Below, in pieces: positions 18,826-28,150 of a stretch of DNA of 64,000 nucleotides. The notes beneath the pieces are model-generated. The model was not told the origin of the DNA. It made no database searches and worked only from the letters and a program-made list of their open reading frames with translations. The translations under genes were made by a program, and so were the position numbers. The stretch is taken from positions 682,001 through 746,000 of the forward strand of contig NZ_FNDS01000002.1 in NCBI RefSeq assembly GCF_900099785.1, read 5' to 3'. This DNA comes from Pseudomonas panipatensis. Its GTDB lineage: Bacteria; Pseudomonadota; Gammaproteobacteria; Pseudomonadales; Pseudomonadaceae. The first letter of the stretch is position 1, and every line of letters begins with the position of its first letter.

Positions 18826-19918
18826 TGCGGCTCTCCTGGGCGTTGTCTTGAGGGGGTTGCGGCGCCACGCGGCGGGCCAGCTCGACGAGCCGCGCCTCCG
18901 CCTGGGCGACGATGCTGTCGATCAGCTCGGCGCAGCTGGGCAGCGCGTCGAGCAAGGCGGCGACCTGGCCGGCGGGCAGCACGCCCTGGGCCGGCAGGCC
19001 ATCGACCATGGCTTTCTGGATCACCATGGGCGCGTTGGCCGCCATCAGCGCCTGGGCCAGGCTCAGCTCGCCGCGCTGGCGCAGGGCCTGGAACATCTGG
19101 CCGAAGCCGATGCCGCTGAGGCGCCGGTAGGCCAGCGCGCTGCCCAGCGCCAGGCGCAGGCGGCGCAGCGCGCCGGCGCCTTCCAGGGCGTCGAGCAGTT
19201 CATTGCGGATCATCCGTTGCGGCAGGCCGTCGATGGCGCGGCTGGCGATCACCGCCGCCGGGTCGCGCACCGCCAGGTAGCGTTGCAGGGTGGCGGCCGG
19301 CACCGGGCTGTCGCGGGTCATCAGGAAGCGCGTGCCCATGGCGATGCCTTCGGCGCCCTGGGCCAGCGCCGCGACCAGGCCGGCGCCGTCATGCAAGCCG
19401 CCGGCGGCGACCACCGGCACCCGCAGCGCCGCGGTGACCTGCGCCAGCAGCAGCGCGGTCGGCACCGAGCCGGTATGCCCGCCGCCCTCGCCGCCCTGCA
19501 CGGTGACGATGTCGGCGCCCATTTCCACGGCCTTCTGCGCGTGCTTGAGGGCGCCCACCGTGGGCATGCAGATCACCCCGGCATCCTTCAGCCGAGCGAT
19601 CATCTGCTTGCCCGGCGAGCGGCTGTAGCTGACCGCCCTGACGCCATGGCGCACGACCAGTTCGACGATCTCGGCGGCGTTGGGCTGGTACATGTGGAAA
19701 TTCACCCCGAACGGCTGCGCGGTGAGGCGCTTGGTTTCGAGGATGGCGGCTTCCATGTGCGCCGGCTCGATGGTCGCCCCGGCGAGGAAACCGAAGCCGC
19801 CGGCATTGCCGGTGGCCGCCACCAGGCGCGGATCGGCGACCCAGCCCATGGCGGTCTGCACGATCGGGTAGCGGCAGCCGAGGCGCTCGGTGAGGCGAGT
19901 GCGCAGATCGAGGCTCAT
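18806..19918 (-). CDS. ipdC: NPD-family flavoprotein, IpdC-like
   Basis: 370 residues of the nitronate-monooxygenase/2-nitropropane-dioxygenase fold. It begins MSLDLRTRLTERLGCRYPIVQTAMG and has the FMN-binding stretches VQGGEGGGHTG and GGLHDGAGLVAALAQGAEGIAMGTRFL. The start at 19916-19918 overlaps the upstream hydratase by four bases (ATGA). The frame is open further upstream but is not protein-like there. In steroid degraders IpdC is a flavin-dependent oxidoreductase needed after ring B removal. Its adjacency to echA20 and ipdAB supports that role over nitronate oxidation. Confidence 0.88.
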   Translation of the reverse strand: MSLDLRTRLTERLGCRYPIVQTAMGWVADPRLVAATGNAGGFGFLAGATIEPAHMEAAILETKRLTAQPFGVNFHMYQPNAAEIVELVVRHGVRAVSYSRSPGKQMIARLKDAGVICMPTVGALKHAQKAVEMGADIVTVQGGEGGGHTGSVPTALLLAQVTAALRVPVVAAGGLHDGAGLVAALAQGAEGIAMGTRFLMTRDSPVPAATLQRYLAVRDPAAVIASRAIDGLPQRMIRNELLDALEGAGALRRLRLALGSALAYRRLSGIGFGQMFQALRQRGELSLAQALMAANAPMVIQKAMVDGLPAQGVLPAGQVAALLDALPSCAELIDSIVAQAEARLVELARRVAPQPPQDNAQESRNAAVSR

Positions 19919-20820
19919 GCGCGCGCCCCTGTCTGGCCGCTGTCGTCGCTCGGCAGCGGCGCCGGCTCGCGCTGCGAGCTGGCCATGCTGCGGGCGTCGT
20001 AGCCGCCCAGGCGGTCGCCGGAAACCAGTTCGTTGTGCGCGTGGGCGAAGTGGTGCAGGCCGAACACCATGTCCATGGTGGCGCGCTTGCCCATCAGGTC
20101 CTCGGCGTTGTTCACCGCCTGCTTGGCCAGTTGCAGGCCCAGGCGCGGCATTTCGGCGATGCGCCGGGCGACGTCGAGGGTCACGTCCTCCAGCACGTCG
20201 CGCGGCACCACCTTGTTGACCATGCCCATCTGCCAGGCGCGCTCGGCGCTCATGCGCTCGCCGAGGAAGAGGAACTCCTTGGCGATGCGCGGGTTCAGCT
20301 CGTGGACGTGGGCGAAATACTCGACGCCGGGGATGCCCATGCGCACCACCGGATCGCGGAAATAGGCGTCGTCGCTGGCGATGATCAGGTCGCAGACCCA
20401 GGCCAGCATCAGCCCGCCGGCGATGCAGGCACCCTGGACCATGGCGATGGTCGGCTTGGGCATCTCGCGCCAGCGCCGGCACATGCCCAGGTAGACCTCC
20501 TGTTCACGGGCGTAGAGGAACTCGCCGCCCGGTTTGTTGACATGGTCGTACCACAGGCTGGCGCGCTCGAAGCTCTGCTCCACGTCGCGCCCTGGCGTGC
20601 CGATGTCATGCCCGGCGGAGAAGTGCTTGCCGGCGCCGCGCAGGACGATGACCTTGACCGCGTCGTCGTCGCAGGCGCGGCGGAAGGCGGCGTCCAGCGC
20701 ATAGGTCATCTTCGAGTTCTGCGCGTTGTGGTATTCCGGGCGCTGCATGGTGACCAGGGCCAGCGGGCCCTGCACCTCGTAGCGCACCACCTGTTCCTGG
20801 CTGCTGTCTTGCTCGTTCAT
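19915..20820 (-). CDS. Enoyl-CoA hydratase/isomerase family protein
   Basis: 301 residues with crotonase motifs: RPEYHNAQNSKMTYALDAAF, the oxyanion-hole segments GKHFSAGHDI and ACIAGGLMLAWVCDL, and a C-terminal extension of about 40 residues beyond a typical 260-residue hydratase. It lies between ipdB and ipdC with a coupled stop/start. It is clearly different from the EchA20-like paralogue at 18067 and probably hydrates an unsaturated C/D-ring CoA ester. Its exact step is not assignable from sequence alone. Confidence 0.85.
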   Translation of the reverse strand: MNEQDSSQEQVVRYEVQGPLALVTMQRPEYHNAQNSKMTYALDAAFRRACDDDAVKVIVLRGAGKHFSAGHDIGTPGRDVEQSFERASLWYDHVNKPGGEFLYAREQEVYLGMCRRWREMPKPTIAMVQGACIAGGLMLAWVCDLIIASDDAYFRDPVVRMGIPGVEYFAHVHELNPRIAKEFLFLGERMSAERAWQMGMVNKVVPRDVLEDVTLDVARRIAEMPRLGLQLAKQAVNNAEDLMGKRATMDMVFGLHHFAHAHNELVSGDRLGGYDARSMASSQREPAPLPSDDSGQTGARA

Positions 20821-20845
20821 CTGCGCGGCTCCGCGTCACGGGAGG

Positions 20846-21658
20846 TCAATGGGGCAGCGCCTGGGCGCGCACGCCCGGCGGGTTGTCCTTGATCTGGCTG
20901 GCGCGCAGGTTGTGCGGGTCCAGTTGCTGGATCAGCATCAACTGTTCCAGGGTCGGCGCCTTGGTGGTCGGGATGGCGTCGGGGATGTGCAGCGGGAAGC
21001 CGGTGGCGCCCTGCACCTCGTCGGCCGAGACGCCCGGATGCAGCGAACGGATGCGGATCTGCCGGTCCGGGCCGAGGAAGTCCATGACGCAGAGATCGGT
21101 GACGATCAGGCGCAGGTCGATCTCGTCGAACGACCAGCCACGCGCCAGGCGCGCCGGGTTGTAGCCCACCGAGGCGACCACATCGACCTCGCCTTCGACG
21201 AACACCCGGCGGTTGTGGCTGGGCACCAGGAAGGAGTTGGCGTGGTTGATCGAGTTGCCGGGGAAGCCGCGCACGCCGAGCATCTGCGACTTGGGCTTGG
21301 CGTGGTCGCCGATGCAGGAAATGTTGGCCTGGCCGAAGCGGTCCACCTGCACCGGCCCCACCAGCGCATGGCGGCGGCCACTCCAGACGTTGTCGAAGAT
21401 GCGCGAGAAGCCCATCCAGCTGTCGAACTTGGGCTGGTAGCCGCCACGCGGGCCGAGCGGCACCGGCTCGGCGACCAGGTAGGCCTCGGAGTCGGTCATC
21501 ATCAGTTCGGCGTTGCTGTTGAGCATGGCCAGGGCGGCGGCCAGGCGTTGCAGCACGCCGATGCCGGTGGCGAGCACTTCGCCGTTCTCGTGGAATGCCT
21601 CGGAAGCGGCGCAGATCATCAGTTCGGCGAGGCTGTAAGGCTGTTTGGTCTCAGTCAT
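20846..21658 (-). CDS. ipdB: CoA-transferase-like ring hydrolase, beta subunit (IpdB)
   Basis: 270 residues of the family I CoA-transferase fold, starting MTETKQPYSLAELMICAASE. With IpdA it forms the heteromeric enzyme that hydrolytically opens the last steroid ring (COCHEA-CoA in the actinobacterial pathway) rather than transferring CoA. The conserved stretch GPVQVDRFGQANISCIGD is present. The start is ATG 21656-21658, ten bases after the ipdA stop; an upstream in-frame extension would run into ipdA. ipdA and ipdB are adjacent, as in known IpdAB loci. Confidence 0.88.
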   Translation of the reverse strand: MTETKQPYSLAELMICAASEAFHENGEVLATGIGVLQRLAAALAMLNSNAELMMTDSEAYLVAEPVPLGPRGGYQPKFDSWMGFSRIFDNVWSGRRHALVGPVQVDRFGQANISCIGDHAKPKSQMLGVRGFPGNSINHANSFLVPSHNRRVFVEGEVDVVASVGYNPARLARGWSFDEIDLRLIVTDLCVMDFLGPDRQIRIRSLHPGVSADEVQGATGFPLHIPDAIPTTKAPTLEQLMLIQQLDPHNLRASQIKDNPPGVRAQALPH

Positions 21659-21668
21659 CTGGGTGTCC

Positions 21669-22550
21669 TCAGAACACGGGCAGCGGCAGTTTGCGGATGG
21701 CATCGAGCCCGCCGACCCTGGCGAGGTACTCGTCCTCGCCACATTTCACGTATTGCTCGACATAGGCCTGCCAGCCGTCCGGCTCGGCGGCCGAGGCGTT
21801 GTAGGCCTTGAAGTGGGGAACATCGAAGCCGTACAGCGGCGCGCAGGACGACGGGTGGGCGCCGCCCGGCAGGTGCACCACGCCACGGGTCAGGTTGCGC
21901 TCCCAGAACACTTGGCGCGCCGCCTCGGGGTGGTCGTGGAACCACTGGCTGTCTACCAGCTCGTCGCAGCTCACATAGGCCTGGCTGGCGGCGCGCACGA
22001 AGAGGTCGTCCATGTAGTGGTCGGGCCCGGCGATCTGGCAGACGCCACGGGCATCGGCGCGATCGACGTGGACCAGCGCGGCATCCAGCTTCAGCGCCGG
22101 CATCGCCACCCAGTCGCGGCCGTCGTCGTAGGGCGAGGCGATCAGCTTGAGCTGCGGGTTCAGGCGCAACACGTCGGTGCCCAGGCCCACCGCGGTCGGG
22201 ATGAAGGGCACGCGCATGGCGGCGGCCTTGAGGCCGAGCAGGAGCATGCCCTCGTCGATTTCCATCACCTCCACCGCGCCTTCCTGGCGCGCCTTGCGGA
22301 AGTAGGGTTCGAGGGGAATGAAGTCCAGCGAGACGAAGGCGTAGACCAGCTTGCGCACCTTGCCGGCGGCGCAGAGCATGCCGACGTCGGCGCCGCCGTA
22401 GCTGACCAGGGTCAGGTCTTCGAGATCGGAGCGCAGGATCTCGCGGATCAGCGCCATGGGCTTGCGCCGCGGGCCCCAGCCGCCGATGCCGATCGTCATG
22501 CCGCTGCTCAGCTGGCCGACCAGGTCGGTGGCATTCATGCGTTTATCCAT
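21669..22550 (-). CDS. ipdA: CoA-transferase-like ring hydrolase, alpha subunit (IpdA)
   Basis: 293 residues of the CoA-transferase alpha type, with the N-terminal GMTIGIGGWGPRRKPMAL loop that binds the CoA moiety and the segment TLVSYGGADVGMLCAAGKV. It is the partner of IpdB immediately downstream. GGAG lies eight bases before the ATG at 22548-22550; a second Met four codons later is possible. The gene lies 13 bases after hsaC, so ring A cleavage and ring C/D opening are encoded in one transcript. Confidence 0.88.
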   Translation of the reverse strand: MDKRMNATDLVGQLSSGMTIGIGGWGPRRKPMALIREILRSDLEDLTLVSYGGADVGMLCAAGKVRKLVYAFVSLDFIPLEPYFRKARQEGAVEVMEIDEGMLLLGLKAAAMRVPFIPTAVGLGTDVLRLNPQLKLIASPYDDGRDWVAMPALKLDAALVHVDRADARGVCQIAGPDHYMDDLFVRAASQAYVSCDELVDSQWFHDHPEAARQVFWERNLTRGVVHLPGGAHPSSCAPLYGFDVPHFKAYNASAAEPDGWQAYVEQYVKCGEDEYLARVGGLDAIRKLPLPVF

Positions 22551-22563
22551 TGGCTGTTCTCCC

Positions 22564-23460
22564 TTAAGCGCGGCCGACGCTGAAATCGTGGCCCCAGTGG
22601 CTGACCACGGTGCTCTCGAATGGTGTGTGACGCTGCCAGTCCATGACCTTGCCGCCGCAGCCGTACTCCAGGTCGAAGCCGCCGGGGGTCTGCATGTAGA
22701 ACGAGGTCATTTCGTCGTTGGTGTGGCGGCCCAGGGTGGCGGACAACTTCACTCCGCTGGCATGCATGCGGTCGAGGGCGCGGCCGACGTCGTCGAGCGC
22801 CGCCACCTCCAGCATCAGGTGCACGCAGCCGGACGGAATCGGGCACTCGAACAGCGCCAGCGAGTGGTGGCGGGCGTTGTTGCAGTGGAGGAAGTGGATG
22901 CGCTTTTCCGGCTCCGCCGGGTCATCGCTGAAGCGCACCTTCATCAGGTCGGAGAGGCCGAAGCCCATGACCTGCTGGTAGAAGTCCAGGCAACGCGCGA
23001 AGTTCGGCGCCGGCAGCACCGCGTGGCCCAGGCCCATGGCGCCGGTGACGAAACCGCTGACCCCGGCCGGCGAGACGAAGGGCCGGAAGTCCTGGCAGGG
23101 GCCCCAGAACAGCTCGTGGCGATTGCCGTCCGGGTCCTGGAACAAGGCCACTGCCTGCACCTTGCGCAGCGCGCAGTCGGCGGCATCGCCACGGACCACC
23201 TCGACATCGGCCTGCTGCAGCTCGGCGATGGCCTGCTCGAAGGCGGCCTGGCCGGCCACTTCCCAGCCGCTGGCGCCATAGCCGTCGCGCGCGTCGCGCA
23301 GCACCAGCAGGCGGAAGTGACGCTCGTCCATCTTCAGGTACAGCGCCCCCTCCGGCGCCGCCGCATCCACCATCAGCCCCAGCACCTCGCTGGCGTAGCT
23401 ACGCCAGCGCTCCAGGTCGCTGGCCAGGACGGTCACGTAGCCCAGTCCACGGATATCCAT
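22564..23460 (-). CDS. hsaC: Extradiol ring-cleavage dioxygenase HsaC/TesB-like
   Basis: 298 residues of the two-domain vicinal-oxygen-chelate type. The metal ligands expected for BphC-type enzymes are present as His146 (MGLGHAVL), His214 (GCVHLMLEV) and Glu265 (GFDLEYGC). The product should meta-cleave the catecholic A ring of 3,4-DHSA with O2 and Fe(II). It is the first gene of the long minus-strand run. GAGGAG precedes the ATG. A copy of the recurrent dyad lies 83 nt upstream (23543-23560), so its transcription is probably tied to hsaB and kstD. The matching hydrolase gene (hsaD) is not in the window. Confidence 0.9.
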   Translation of the reverse strand: MDIRGLGYVTVLASDLERWRSYASEVLGLMVDAAAPEGALYLKMDERHFRLLVLRDARDGYGASGWEVAGQAAFEQAIAELQQADVEVVRGDAADCALRKVQAVALFQDPDGNRHELFWGPCQDFRPFVSPAGVSGFVTGAMGLGHAVLPAPNFARCLDFYQQVMGFGLSDLMKVRFSDDPAEPEKRIHFLHCNNARHHSLALFECPIPSGCVHLMLEVAALDDVGRALDRMHASGVKLSATLGRHTNDEMTSFYMQTPGGFDLEYGCGGKVMDWQRHTPFESTVVSHWGHDFSVGRA

Positions 23461-23542
23461 CGGAGAAACTCCTCATCGTTGTCGCCAAACCGCGAGGGGT
23501 TGGCTGGTGATGGGGATTCAAACAGCGCGGCAAGGACGCAAC

Positions 23543-23560
23543 ATCGTCCAATGGGACTAG
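23543..23560. promoter_or_regulatory. Recurrent 18-bp dyad upstream of hsaC, copy 2
   Basis: ATCGTCC-AATG-GGACTAG on the plus strand, which reads CTAGTCC-CATT-GGACGAT toward hsaC. It lies 83 nt from the hsaC start codon and about 640 bases from the first gene of the accessory interval. Confidence 0.65.
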
Positions 23561-23784
23561 CGCGAAACGGGCGTGGTTGCTGGGGTTCGGGGGAAGTCAG
23601 GGGGGCCGGCGAGGAGTGGCCGGGCCGGACTGCGCGGATGCCAAGCGCGAATAGCAAGACGCCCTGCGCGCATCAGCCCCGGCGCGCCGTTCGGCAAACG
23701 GCGCGGTGTGACCGGGTGGCGGGGGCGCTGGTGCTGGCTTTGGGGTGAAAGCGGCTGTTTGTGGAGGGGGCTTTGGGACATTCT

Positions 23785-23804
23785 CTGCCGGTCGTGACCG
23801 GCAG
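23785..23804. repeat. Extragenic palindrome (GGTCGTGACCGGCAG type), left of the accessory genes
   Basis: CTGCCGGTC-GT-GACCGGCAG has perfect 9-bp arms. A related unit (GTGGAAACCGGCAGAAATCG) follows at 23825-23844. Similar 'CTGCC-GTCGYGACCG' units are common intergenic repeats in Pseudomonas. A diverged relative lies at 31141-31160, on the other side of the KAP/HNH/methyltransferase block. Confidence 0.6.
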
Positions 23805-23848
23805 AAACCGACCCATTGCCGCCGGTGGAAACCGGCAGAAATCGGCCG

Positions 23849-24005
23849 AGGCTGTGTAAAAACGCTCGCTCATATTCGAGGTTCACGTTGCTACGTAAGA
23901 TTTGCGGAGGTTTTCTAGGCTGAACCGGCTGGAATTCGCAAGGAAGCGCGCAATTCGCTCGCTTTTTGAGCAGTCCCGATTCTCGAAAACGTTTTTACAC
24001 AGCCT
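23849..24005. mobile_element. MITE-like element with 16-bp perfect terminal inverted repeats
   Basis: AGGCTGTGTAAAAACG at 23849-23864 is matched exactly by its reverse complement at 23990-24005. The 157-bp unit has no plausible gene of its own. The end sequence resembles the termini of IS1182-like elements, so it may be a non-autonomous derivative. No clear target duplication is seen at the flanks. It lies just upstream of the KAP gene, whose promoter may lie within or after it. Confidence 0.7.
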
Positions 24006-24196
24006 GGACCAAAAGCCGACACTTGCGCATCTGCGATCAAATTGCTTTGCGGGTGCTTTCCACAGAATCCGACTAGGCAGTTTTGATGCCTCTGTATGGC
24101 GCCTTGCCATGATCAGAGGATGCCACTATCTTGTGTTGAAATAAATTAAGGCACCTATATGTGGTGTTTTGTCCTCTCCTGGGCAAAGAGGCTTCT

Positions 24197-27100
24197 ATGC
24201 ATTCGATCAATTTCCATACTGAGCACCCTGCAAGCCGGGACGTTTTTCCAGGTGGTAGCCACGACAAGGTGGCGACTGCAATCCATGGCCACTTGGCGAG
24301 CGCGACGCCTTCCAAGGTAGTCGGCCTAGATGGTGAGTTCGGCTCGGGCAAGAGCTCGATCCTGAACATGTTGAAGGCGAAGCTGACGGATGCTGATCCT
24401 GATTGCCGGGTATGGTTTTTTGATTGTGAGCAGAATTATCAGGGCTCGACGAAGAGTAATTTCATCGAGCTATTTACTGATCAGGTGCTCTTGGAGGTGC
24501 CTCGTTCCAGCAAGGCGGAGGAGGCACTGAAAGCCTCGCGGGATAGGGCTCTGGGTCGCCTATTCGAGTACACGAAGAAAACCACCAGTCGGGTCAGTGC
24601 ATGGGCGTTGGCACTGGTTGCGAGCCTGTTCTTTGCCACTACATCGTTTCGAGAAATTTTCGCGATTTCACGTAGTTCACACGCGGCCACCACAGGTACT
24701 ACGCCCGAAGCCTCCGCGTTCACAAGCATTCTTCACGAAACCTCCCCGTGGCTGATTGCAGTGCATTGTATTTCGCTGTTGAGTCCTGTCCTGATCCTTT
24801 TCACCGCAAAGCTTTGGCACTGGAGCGACAAGGATTGGAGCCTCCTCAGCCTTTTCAAAGGATCGAGTAACGACCGCATCAGTGAAAAGATAGAGGTGAG
24901 CAAGGAGGTGACACCGCTGGATCTCAAGAGGACGCTGCTTGAACAATTGAAGGTGGTCGACCACAAGCGATTCGTCATTATCTTGGACAACTTGGATCGC
25001 TTGCCGAAGGACAACCTGAGATCAGTGTGGAGCGATCTGGAGATTTTTATCGCTGTGGCGGCGGAGGCCGCAAACCTGACCGTCATTGTTCCGTTTTGTT
25101 CGACAAAGGTTGCCGAGTATCTGAAGGCTGACGGAGACCGTCGGTACGATGCCAAAGACTTCATCGCGAAGAAATTCCCGGTCGTGTTTCGGGCGCCTCC
25201 TGTCATCACCTCTGGTTGGAAAGATGGGTTCCGTCAGCTCTGGATTCACACGTTTGCGTCCGATGATCCCAAGGTCATCGAGCAGTGTGCCCAGCTGCTG
25301 CAGCGCCATAGCCCTATGGTTGACAACCTGGTTACACCCCGCCTGCAGAAGAAGTTCATCAACGACATTGCCACCACTGCGCTAGTCGTCGGGGATCAGA
25401 TCAGTCTCTTGGCCATCGCCGCCCATCTCCTTCTCTGCAAGTACGGAGAGCTGTCGTTGGTCGAGATCCTGCGTACTGACGGATTCTCGACGGAGTACAT
25501 AAAGAAGGAGGAAATTGAGACAGCCCAGATCGAGCTAATCAAGGACACCCAAGTGCTCTTGAGCGCCGTGATCGGAGACACGATGGAGACAGGGTGGCAG
25601 ATCCAATTCCTCCAGATTCATTACCTCACCATCGGCGATATTGCGATTGCCGAACTGTTGGATACCCCACTTGGGGAAGCATTCGCGCGTAAGGATCACG
25701 AAGCTCTGGTTCGGCTCTCCTCGCTGTTCGGCTTCTCTGATGCCATTAAGCGGCTGCTCGCGAGGCGACCGGTATTGGCCTCGCTGCTGCCTACCATTTC
25801 GGCTGCGCACCAAGCGCAAGGTGGGGAATGGATCAGCTCGCTGCTGGATCTTCTCAACACAGCGCAGCTTGATCTATTCGGCGAGTCGGCAACGGGTTCT
25901 GAGGGTTTTTACGAGGCTTTTCGTTATTGCAGAGGGCAGGGGCTGGACGGGCGCCTGCTGATGAGTCATGGCGATGAGTTAGAAGCCAAGCTTGAGAAGA
26001 TTCTTAACTCAAGCTTCGATCAAGCGACGCTTGAACCCGCCCGCCTGCTCCTGAGGGAGCTTGACCTTTACCTGTACGCTCAGGACTTCTACTTCCATAG
26101 GGTCGCTCTGAAGCAGGCTGAGTACTTGATGCATCTGCTGCCTGATATCGGCAACTTGCGCGTCATCAAGGCGTCGGAGTTTGCTTTGGACGACTCGGGC
26201 TTGGCTGATGCGCATCTGCAGCTCGTTACATGCCCGGATCACCTGCTTGTCCCGGTTCCGTTGTCTGCTGAATGTGTCGTGCCTGCACTCGAATGGTTGT
26301 ATGCAGAGCGTAAATTTGGCAACGGGCTTTCTGCCGGTATCGATGCGACTGATGTAGCGGTGCTAGCCAAATTCACTGGCGCTGTCGGAGAAGTGGAAAG
26401 TGCGGTGGTGGGGCTGGCGTTAGCTGAAAACGTAGATCAGACGGTAGGTACTGCCATCACGACGTTGCTTGCCAACAACGCGAGTCCGCTCATCAAAGCT
26501 GTGGCGGTTATCACCTATATTCGTCAGGGCGATGCCGAGGCGTTGGCTAAGATTGAAGATTTGGACGGTGTTCTCGAGTCTCCGGTGTTCCGAGCATTCG
26601 CAAATGCGACGCTTTATACAGTAAGCCTGTTCGAGTTGTTGTCCGACGAGCAAGTGGGCGAATCGATCGCCGGATTCGTTGCTTACCTGATCCGGGAGAA
26701 GCGCATCGATAGGCTGAACTGCGATTGGGTGACCAAGCATTTCAGCGACCTTGCGCAAGCCGTTAAGCCATATGTGATTTCGGAGCATGAGCTCCTGTCT
26801 TGGCTGACACCATGGGACATTGCCATCCGTAAGAGTTGTCAGGATATTGTGAAAGCAGACGTCCTGCTAATCAATTGCCTGCTGGGCCCTGACATTTTTG
26901 CATTACCTAAAACTCGGGAGAGCCTAATCGGGCAACTGGCTAGCGAGGAGTTGACTCAGGAGAAATGGGTTCAGCTCATCTCGGCGGGAGCGAAGCAGCA
27001 CCTCTCGATTGTCGAGGCGATCGTCCGGGAACAGTTGTCCATACTGAGCATCTCCGCCGTCAGTGATGCCCTAACTGAAGTGTTCACCAGTATCGCCAAC

Positions 27101-27577
27101 GGCTCAGCAACAACCACTTTGGGGCATTCCCAGTACGCGATTATGGACACGCTGATGAAGACCCTCGACGCCCAGCAAAAAGGTGTCATAGGGATTCGCC
27201 TGAGAGCGCTGCTTTTTGCTGAGTCTGTCGAGCCTCAGGCCTTCGCTGTGCCGTTAGCGAAATACGGTCATCTGATTCCAGATGTTCAGCCATCCAATCC
27301 GCATGAGGTACTACGGATTGTCCTGTTCCTGGATTACCTCAGTCGTAGCTCGGCGAATGCCTCAGCCTTGGCCGCATTCTTCGATACAAGAGCCGAGCAG
27401 ATTGCCGCATTTAAGTATTCAATCGAGCTTAGAAAAACTATGGGGGAGGCAGTAGCCAAACTGTCCGAGATAACCCCTTCTTTGTATAAGAGGTTCGCCC
27501 AGGCCAAAGGATTCGTACGACTCATCCAATCGCTTAAGAGGGGCGCGCTCGATAGGGAAACTGAACGAGATGAATGA
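24197..27577 (+). CDS. KAP-family P-loop NTPase with membrane insert
   Basis: 1126 residues. Walker A is GLDGEFGSGKSS (about 43-54) and Walker B is RFVIILDNLDRLP (about 265-277). Two hydrophobic helices (VSAWALALVASLFFA and WLIAVHCISLLSPVLILF) lie between them. Membrane helices inserted between Walker A and B are the hallmark of KAP NTPases. The remaining 800 residues are helical and unassigned. ATG 24197 is preferred over the GTG 36 bases upstream because AAAGAGG lies five bases before it. GC is lower than that of the surrounding catabolic genes. KAP ATPases occur in mobile and phage-defence loci; the function here is inferred. Confidence 0.85.
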   Translation: MHSINFHTEHPASRDVFPGGSHDKVATAIHGHLASATPSKVVGLDGEFGSGKSSILNMLKAKLTDADPDCRVWFFDCEQNYQGSTKSNFIELFTDQVLLEVPRSSKAEEALKASRDRALGRLFEYTKKTTSRVSAWALALVASLFFATTSFREIFAISRSSHAATTGTTPEASAFTSILHETSPWLIAVHCISLLSPVLILFTAKLWHWSDKDWSLLSLFKGSSNDRISEKIEVSKEVTPLDLKRTLLEQLKVVDHKRFVIILDNLDRLPKDNLRSVWSDLEIFIAVAAEAANLTVIVPFCSTKVAEYLKADGDRRYDAKDFIAKKFPVVFRAPPVITSGWKDGFRQLWIHTFASDDPKVIEQCAQLLQRHSPMVDNLVTPRLQKKFINDIATTALVVGDQISLLAIAAHLLLCKYGELSLVEILRTDGFSTEYIKKEEIETAQIELIKDTQVLLSAVIGDTMETGWQIQFLQIHYLTIGDIAIAELLDTPLGEAFARKDHEALVRLSSLFGFSDAIKRLLARRPVLASLLPTISAAHQAQGGEWISSLLDLLNTAQLDLFGESATGSEGFYEAFRYCRGQGLDGRLLMSHGDELEAKLEKILNSSFDQATLEPARLLLRELDLYLYAQDFYFHRVALKQAEYLMHLLPDIGNLRVIKASEFALDDSGLADAHLQLVTCPDHLLVPVPLSAECVVPALEWLYAERKFGNGLSAGIDATDVAVLAKFTGAVGEVESAVVGLALAENVDQTVGTAITTLLANNASPLIKAVAVITYIRQGDAEALAKIEDLDGVLESPVFRAFANATLYTVSLFELLSDEQVGESIAGFVAYLIREKRIDRLNCDWVTKHFSDLAQAVKPYVISEHELLSWLTPWDIAIRKSCQDIVKADVLLINCLLGPDIFALPKTRESLIGQLASEELTQEKWVQLISAGAKQHLSIVEAIVREQLSILSISAVSDALTEVFTSIANGSATTTLGHSQYAIMDTLMKTLDAQQKGVIGIRLRALLFAESVEPQAFAVPLAKYGHLIPDVQPSNPHEVLRIVLFLDYLSRSSANASALAAFFDTRAEQIAAFKYSIELRKTMGEAVAKLSEITPSLYKRFAQAKGFVRLIQSLKRGALDRETERDE

Positions 27578-28150
27578 CGTTGAGCGCGCGGCAGTGATTG
27601 TTCTAATCACCGTATAGCTTTTTTTGGCCAGGTTCAGCTCATGCCCTTTATAGCTGCGTGTTGTATTTAGTCGTCATAGCTGATTAAGGTTCCCCGGATG
27701 TTGGTGATGATGACGCGGCCATCCTTGAGCGCGGGGACGGCATCGTCCTGTCTCGCGCCGGAGGTTTTGTTCGAGCCGTTGGGGCCGTGGTGAATCTTGA
27801 TGGAGACAGATCGCGTCCCAATGAACGGCACGAACCGCATGCTGAAGCCCGTGGTCAGGGCAGAAAATATGATGTTGAGTGCCTGCGGCACGCCGGGGAA
27901 TTACAGCGCGGCGGCCAACGGACCGGGGAGCGTGGCATACATGGAGCAGGCCAAGTTGAAGACGCCAAAGGTATCAGCGAGAGAAAGTCGAAGAGAAAAA
28001 CGCTGCTTTCATACAATGCGTCAAATGCGCGTCTACAGCGCGATCAAGTAGACCCAGCTCAAAATCAAAAACCGGAATCAGAAAAAACTACGAGAAAGCC
28101 GAACTGCAACAAAAACCAAAACTCCGCTTCGAGACTAATACGCGACCAAC
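27578..28150. other. Gap between KAP and HNH genes
   Basis: This 573-base gap holds a decayed minus-strand coding remnant (27667-28008) and then an A-rich stretch (about 28050-28150) with no convincing gene. No terminator with a clear T-run was found directly after the KAP stop. The change in composition near 28040 suggests a junction between two pieces of foreign DNA. Confidence 0.4.
27667..28008 (-). pseudogene. Remnant of an unidentified protein gene, interrupted by one stop
   Basis: Read on the minus strand, one frame gives protein-like sequence for about 113 codons with a single in-frame TAA at 27903-27901. Before the stop it reads LRLSLADTFGVFNLAC and beyond; after it, [40 protein letters not shown] and a C-terminus ending [16 protein letters not shown]. 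The even residue mix on both sides of the stop suggests a once-continuous C-terminal domain. A GTG at 27891 could still start a 74-residue product. I do not recognise the family. Confidence 0.3.

Noticed and set aside
23902-24144. 80-codon plus-strand frame near the MITE-like element
   Set aside because: Reads through the terminal inverted repeat of the element, with no ribosome site or protein-like composition.
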